From JAHJDR01 sp964609965 (GTDB taxonomy: Bacteria; UBA10199; JADGCS01), in NCBI GenBank assembly GCA_964609965.1, contig CAZSTS010000003.1, positions 1 through 64,000 on the forward strand: DNA of 64,000 nt, in the 5' to 3' direction. The first letter of the stretch is position 1, and each line of letters starts with the position of its first letter. Under the pieces are notes generated by a model. The model did no database searches and was not told the DNA's origin. It saw nothing but the letters and a program-made list of their open reading frames with translations. Shown in pieces: positions 60,790 through 64,000 of the stretch. Made by a program: the position numbers and the translations under genes.

Positions 60790-62240
60790 TGAAAAAAATA
60801 TTGTTCAGTGTTGCGCTGTTATTCCTTTTGCTCGTTTTTTCTCCATTGTATGCTGGGCAAGCTCTTTATATTGATAGCGCTGGAGATTTTCTTTCGTGGG
60901 ATGCTTCGGCAGCAGCTCCTATTTCTATTCATCCTGAAAGTGGGGATTGTGGTCAGTATACAAATGCTCAAATGTTGACAAGGCTCGAAGCCAATCTCGA
61001 TGAATGGGCAACCCTCACCTATGTTGATTTAGATTTTAACATTGTTCCAGGTACTTTGGGTTCAGTAGATGGCACTAATTATACCAGTTACCTAGCGGGT
61101 GTTTTGGGCACAACGGCTGCTCAAGAAACGGCAAATGTTCAAGACGGCATTAATCCCATTCTTTTTGATGATGATGGCGAAATTATAGACGCCGCTACTG
61201 GGGAGGATAATGGCCGCTATACAATATTAGGTTTTGCGAGTCCTGATGGTTTTCTTTTGAATGATGCTGGTACAGATGCTGAGTCTATAGTAGATGGTCA
61301 GGCTGTTTTTAATTGTTACTGCTTAGATGCAGGCGATGGCACTCCAGCGAATGCTAGTTGTGGTTCTACTGTTTTTACTACTGCTGATCTTGATTTTACA
61401 ATGGTTCATGAGTTGGGGCATTTTATTAACCTCGACCATAGCCAGATCAATACAAGCTATGTAACAGATTCAGACGCAACTAATGATGCAGAAATTCCCA
61501 CAATGTATCCTGCATCGTTTAGTGCTGCAGAACAAAAAATTCCCATGCAAGACGATATCACGACTCTTGCTAGTATTTATCCTTCGAGCAGTTTTTTCCC
61601 CTCTGACTTTTGTAAAGTCACAGGCACACTCTTAGATCGCTATGGTGATGCGCTTCGGTGTGCAGATTTTCAGGCTATTACGGCTGATGGTGAAAACAAT
61701 ACTTCCTTTGTTTCTGGTTCCTATGCCAGTGCCACAGATTCTAATGGTGATGGCTATACAGATGGTACAGGTGAATGCCTATCAGGCTGTGGTGATTTTC
61801 TTCTTTATTTAGAACCTGGCGAAACCTATACTTTTAATGTTGTGAGTGTTATCTCTTCTTTTATTGGTGGTTCAAGTGTTGGTCCTTGCGCAACAAGTCA
61901 GTTAGCAGCTTGTACAACAGCTATGTTAGATCGTTGCACTGATGGTGATTCTGATACTGCCTGTACTCCTTGTGTTGCTAACGAAATTCTCTCAGTAAAT
62001 GATGACTCAGAAAACCTTACTTCAACGGTTACTGCAAGTTGCACGGCAGGCGCTACAATTGCATTTGGTAATATTACAACTTTATCTGCATTGAGCGATG
62101 GCACAACCCCAGACACGACGACGACGGCAGGTTGTTCTTTTAATAAATCTGCAAATGGTTTTTCTAGTATGGCTTTGTTTTGGATGGGTCTTTTCTTAAT
62201 CAGCCCAATAATCATTAGACGTGTGAAATATTTAGTTTAA
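60789..62240 (+). CDS. matrixin-type (M10) zinc metalloprotease
   Basis: 483 residues. Signal peptide ending YAG-Q. Zinc motif HELGHFINLDH with His207, Glu208, His211 and third ligand His217; a Met-turn candidate is in PTMYPASF. After the protease domain (to about 275) comes a Cys-rich beta domain. The C-terminus reads GCSFNKSANGFSS then a membrane segment (MALFWMGLFLISPIII) and RRVK, the shape of a short C-terminal sorting signal (Synergist-CTERM/GlyGly-CTERM style). It should be exported and processed at the outer envelope. GGAG ribosome site inside the previous gene. Confidence 0.82.
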   Translation: MKKILFSVALLFLLLVFSPLYAGQALYIDSAGDFLSWDASAAAPISIHPESGDCGQYTNAQMLTRLEANLDEWATLTYVDLDFNIVPGTLGSVDGTNYTSYLAGVLGTTAAQETANVQDGINPILFDDDGEIIDAATGEDNGRYTILGFASPDGFLLNDAGTDAESIVDGQAVFNCYCLDAGDGTPANASCGSTVFTTADLDFTMVHELGHFINLDHSQINTSYVTDSDATNDAEIPTMYPASFSAAEQKIPMQDDITTLASIYPSSSFFPSDFCKVTGTLLDRYGDALRCADFQAITADGENNTSFVSGSYASATDSNGDGYTDGTGECLSGCGDFLLYLEPGETYTFNVVSVISSFIGGSSVGPCATSQLAACTTAMLDRCTDGDSDTACTPCVANEILSVNDDSENLTSTVTASCTAGATIAFGNITTLSALSDGTTPDTTTTAGCSFNKSANGFSSMALFWMGLFLISPIIIRRVKYLV

Positions 62241-62253
62241 TTGTAAAAGTTAT

Positions 62254-62294
62254 TGTAGGGGCACAGCATGCTGTACAGCTGCTGTGCCCCTACA
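62254..62294 (+). repeat. 15-bp stem hairpin repeat
   Basis: TGTAGGGGCACAGCA and TGCTGTGCCCCTACA pair perfectly around an 11-base loop. This TGTAGGGGC...GCCCCTACA form is a common intergenic repeat in many bacteria, and here it could end transcription of the matrixin gene. Confidence 0.7.
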
Positions 62295-62368
62295 CAAGTA
62301 AACCTTTCATTATTGCTCAACCATAATTTCTATTGCTCGTTTAAATGAATCTATATTAGAAACCCACT

Positions 62369-62932
62369 ATGACAAATAATGTTTCAAAATTACCAAGTAT
62401 TACAGATAGAGAATACCCTCGTGTGAATAGTGTTCTCTATTTGCAATCTGAGCATTACAGTCCCACACATGCATCGCAAGACAACAAAGATGTCTTTATG
62501 CCCACGTTTATCGAAAAAGAGGCTGACTTGGTAGGGCTTTCCATTGATGCTTTTTGGGAAAAAGTGAACAAAGATTCTCCTCAAGACAAGGATTATTTTC
62601 TCCAATTGCAGCAACTTCTTTCCCAATTAAAGAGTTTTTATGACACAGACCCTTTGCGTCGTTCTCAAAACATGTTCAAAAAACTTAAAGTCAATATTAG
62701 TGGTTCTGGCATAGCTTTTCCCTCAGATGTAGCCTATCATAATGGCCATCTATTGCGATTATCACTATTTTTCCCCAGATACCCTTTTTCATACGTAAAT
62801 ATTGTTTCTGAAGTCATTCGAAGCGAAAAAGCAGACATTGGTTATGAAATAAAATGCCAATACAAAGATGTGAGTAAAGAAGCGCACGCAGAGATCCTCA
62901 AGTTTGTTAAAGAGTGTCAAAAAAATAAATAA
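62369..62932 (+). CDS. PilZ-like domain protein
   Basis: 187 residues. The C-terminal half has the PilZ pattern VNISGSGIAFPSDVAYHNGH, LLRLSLFFP, FSYVNIVSEVIRSE and a final helix LKFVKECQK. The usual RxxxR is not clear (YPRVNS comes closest), so c-di-GMP binding is uncertain. N-terminal half is helical. It is 2 bases ahead of hisA, so they share a message although the functions differ. Confidence 0.6.
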   Translation: MTNNVSKLPSITDREYPRVNSVLYLQSEHYSPTHASQDNKDVFMPTFIEKEADLVGLSIDAFWEKVNKDSPQDKDYFLQLQQLLSQLKSFYDTDPLRRSQNMFKKLKVNISGSGIAFPSDVAYHNGHLLRLSLFFPRYPFSYVNIVSEVIRSEKADIGYEIKCQYKDVSKEAHAEILKFVKECQKNK

Positions 62933-62934
62933 TC

Positions 62935-63654
62935 ATGCTCATCATTCCAGCTATAGATCTAAAAGATCATAAGGTTGTTAGACTCACCCAAGGCAAGTTT
63001 CAAAATGAAAAAATTTATTCTGAATCTCCTCTGGCCATGGCAGAGCATTGGATTGGGCAAGGGGCTACACGTCTTCATATTGTTGATCTCAATGGAGCTC
63101 TCGAAGGAAAGCGTGTGCACCACAAAGACATCAAAGAAATTTCTCAAGTCTTTCCTAGTGTGCAACTTCAAGTTGGGGGAGGGATCCGCTCTTTAGAGGT
63201 GATTGAAGATTATTTTGAACACGGTGTTGATTTTTGTATTTTAGGTACAGTGGCTGTGAAGGATCCTGCAGTTGTTTTTAGAGCTGCCGAAAAATTTCCT
63301 GGGCATATTATTTTAGGAATTGATGCAAAAAAAGGAATGGTAGCCACTGATGGATGGGGCCAAAAAAGTGGAAAAAAAGGCCTTGAAGTTGCAAGGCAAT
63401 TTGAAGGACAAGCTATTGAATCTGTGATCTACACAGACATCTCACGTGATGGGATGCTTTCGGGTATTAATTTTAATCAAACCAAATTGATGAAAGATTG
63501 TGGTTTTCCCCTCATTGCTTCAGGGGGATTGTCTTCCATTGAAGATATAAAAACTCTCGTACAGATGAAGGATGTTTTTGGTGTTATTGCAGGTAAGGCA
63601 CTCTATGAAGGGCGGGTTGATTATAGAGAAGCAGTAGAATGTGTAAATAAGTAA
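62935..63654 (+). CDS. hisA: ProFAR isomerase
   Basis: 239 residues, TIM barrel. MLIIPAIDLKDHKVVRLTQG, active Asp in PAIDL and the second Asp in YTDISRDGML, with phosphate loops VGGGIRS and ASGGLSS. Catalyses the Amadori isomerisation of ProFAR to PRFAR in histidine synthesis. Starts 2 bases after the PilZ-like gene with no clear ribosome site, so translation may be coupled. hisF follows after a structured gap. Confidence 0.93.
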   Translation: MLIIPAIDLKDHKVVRLTQGKFQNEKIYSESPLAMAEHWIGQGATRLHIVDLNGALEGKRVHHKDIKEISQVFPSVQLQVGGGIRSLEVIEDYFEHGVDFCILGTVAVKDPAVVFRAAEKFPGHIILGIDAKKGMVATDGWGQKSGKKGLEVARQFEGQAIESVIYTDISRDGMLSGINFNQTKLMKDCGFPLIASGGLSSIEDIKTLVQMKDVFGVIAGKALYEGRVDYREAVECVNK

Positions 63655-63664
63655 GTTAGAAAGT

Positions 63665-63754
63665 ACACCCTTCCTTGAATTTTTTTTATTCACTGGGCCC
63701 CCAGTCAGTCTGCGCTGACAGCCCCGGTTCAAAAAACAATACAAGGAAGGGTGT
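63665..63754. other. structured element between hisA and hisF
   Basis: Arms ACACCCTTCCTTG (63665-63677) and CAAGGAAGGGTGT (63742-63754) pair perfectly, continued by TTTTTT/AAAAAA; the 64 bases between fold into smaller hairpins (CTGGG-CCC-CCAG, GTCAG-TCTGCG-CTGAC). It could be a processing or attenuation element in the his message, or a mobile repeat. Confidence 0.6.
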
Positions 63755-63785
63755 TTGTTCTCTATTTTTTTTTGGATGGAAGAGG

Positions 63786-64000
63786 ATGTTAAAAAAACGT
63801 ATAATACCCTGTCTTGATGTGAGGGATGGTCGTGTTGTTAAAGGGGTTAATTTTGTTGGCCTCAAAGACGCAGGAGACCCGGTCGAAGTTGCGTGTCGTT
63901 ACGAAAAAGAAGAGGCTGATGAACTTACGTTTTTAGATATCACAGCCAGCGTTGAAAAAAGAAATGTTTTACTAGACATTGTCGAAAGAACAGCTGATCA
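63786..64000 (+). CDS. hisF: imidazole glycerol phosphate synthase subunit HisF, partial
   Basis: Only the first 71 codons are in the window. LKKRIIPCLDVRDGRVVKGVNF, with catalytic Asp in CLDV, then DELTFLDITAS. Makes ImGP and AICAR from PRFAR with ammonia from HisH. The gene continues past the window edge. GGAAGAGG lies just before the ATG. Confidence 0.93.
   Translation, partial: MLKKRIIPCLDVRDGRVVKGVNFVGLKDAGDPVEVACRYEKEEADELTFLDITASVEKRNVLLDIVERTAD

Noticed and set aside
63520..63744. 74-codon minus-strand open frame
   Set aside because: Antisense to hisA and the hairpin element; no coding features.
1..64000. tRNA, rRNA, CRISPR array, transposase or phage genes
   Set aside because: I looked for TPsiC-like motifs, regular spaced repeats and mobile-element proteins and found none I could support.

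Overview
The window comes from a low-GC (by eye about 40 percent), diderm bacterium. The evidence is many Sec- and lipobox-bearing secreted proteins, FabA-type dehydratase, MscS, an S41 tail protease, and several TIGR02147-family (DUF4423) proteins, which are best known from Fibrobacter, Bdellovibrio and uncultured 'deltaproteobacterial' lineages such as UBA10199. I infer a deltaproteobacterial or Bdellovibrionota-like organism; there is no rRNA here to prove it. I see no tRNA, CRISPR array, transposase or prophage.

Layout. 1-5.9 kb (minus): a small lipoprotein, an FMN-type glutamate synthase-like protein, and a pair of secreted proteins (parallel beta-helix; transglutaminase-like). 6.3-19.4 kb (plus): an 11-gene operon with nearly everything needed for type II fatty acid synthesis: single-chain acyl-CoA carboxylase, FabD, FabI/FabL-like reductase, KAS III, FabA, FabG, FabZ, FabF/B-type KAS, ACP, PlsC-like acyltransferase and phosphopantetheinyl transferase. 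19.5-31.4 kb: accessory region with lipoprotein genes beside TIGR02147 regulators, a diheme cytochrome lipoprotein, an EF-hand amidohydrolase, three tandem copies of a small four-helix membrane protein, and a family of intergenic structured repeats. 31.7-40.3 kb: beta-helix lipoprotein plus membrane methyltransferase, an AbiEi/AbiEii-like toxin-antitoxin pair with two operators, a CsoR copper repressor and a subtilase. 40.8-48.5 kb: unknown proteins, Tag glycosylase, hydrolase, methyltransferase, and bifunctional formiminotransferase-cyclodeaminase. 48.5-53.7 kb: lipoproteins, a CsoR-type promoter driving a Cys/His-rich secreted protein and a 43-aa metallothionein-like protein, and the third TIGR02147/lipoprotein cassette with an orphan paralogue. 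54-64 kb: unknowns, MscS channel, S41 protease, matrixin-type protease pair, PilZ-like protein, hisA and the start of hisF.

How genes work together. The fatty-acid operon can in principle take acetyl-CoA to acyl-ACP, activate its own ACP and transfer the acyl chain. CsoR at 37 kb and the promoter at 49.7 kb share the same operator architecture and form a small predicted copper regulon. Three TIGR02147 proteins each sit immediately 5' of a lipoprotein gene (two with a 4-nt ATGA overlap), a repeated cassette that is the best candidate here for an undescribed regulatory/surface system.
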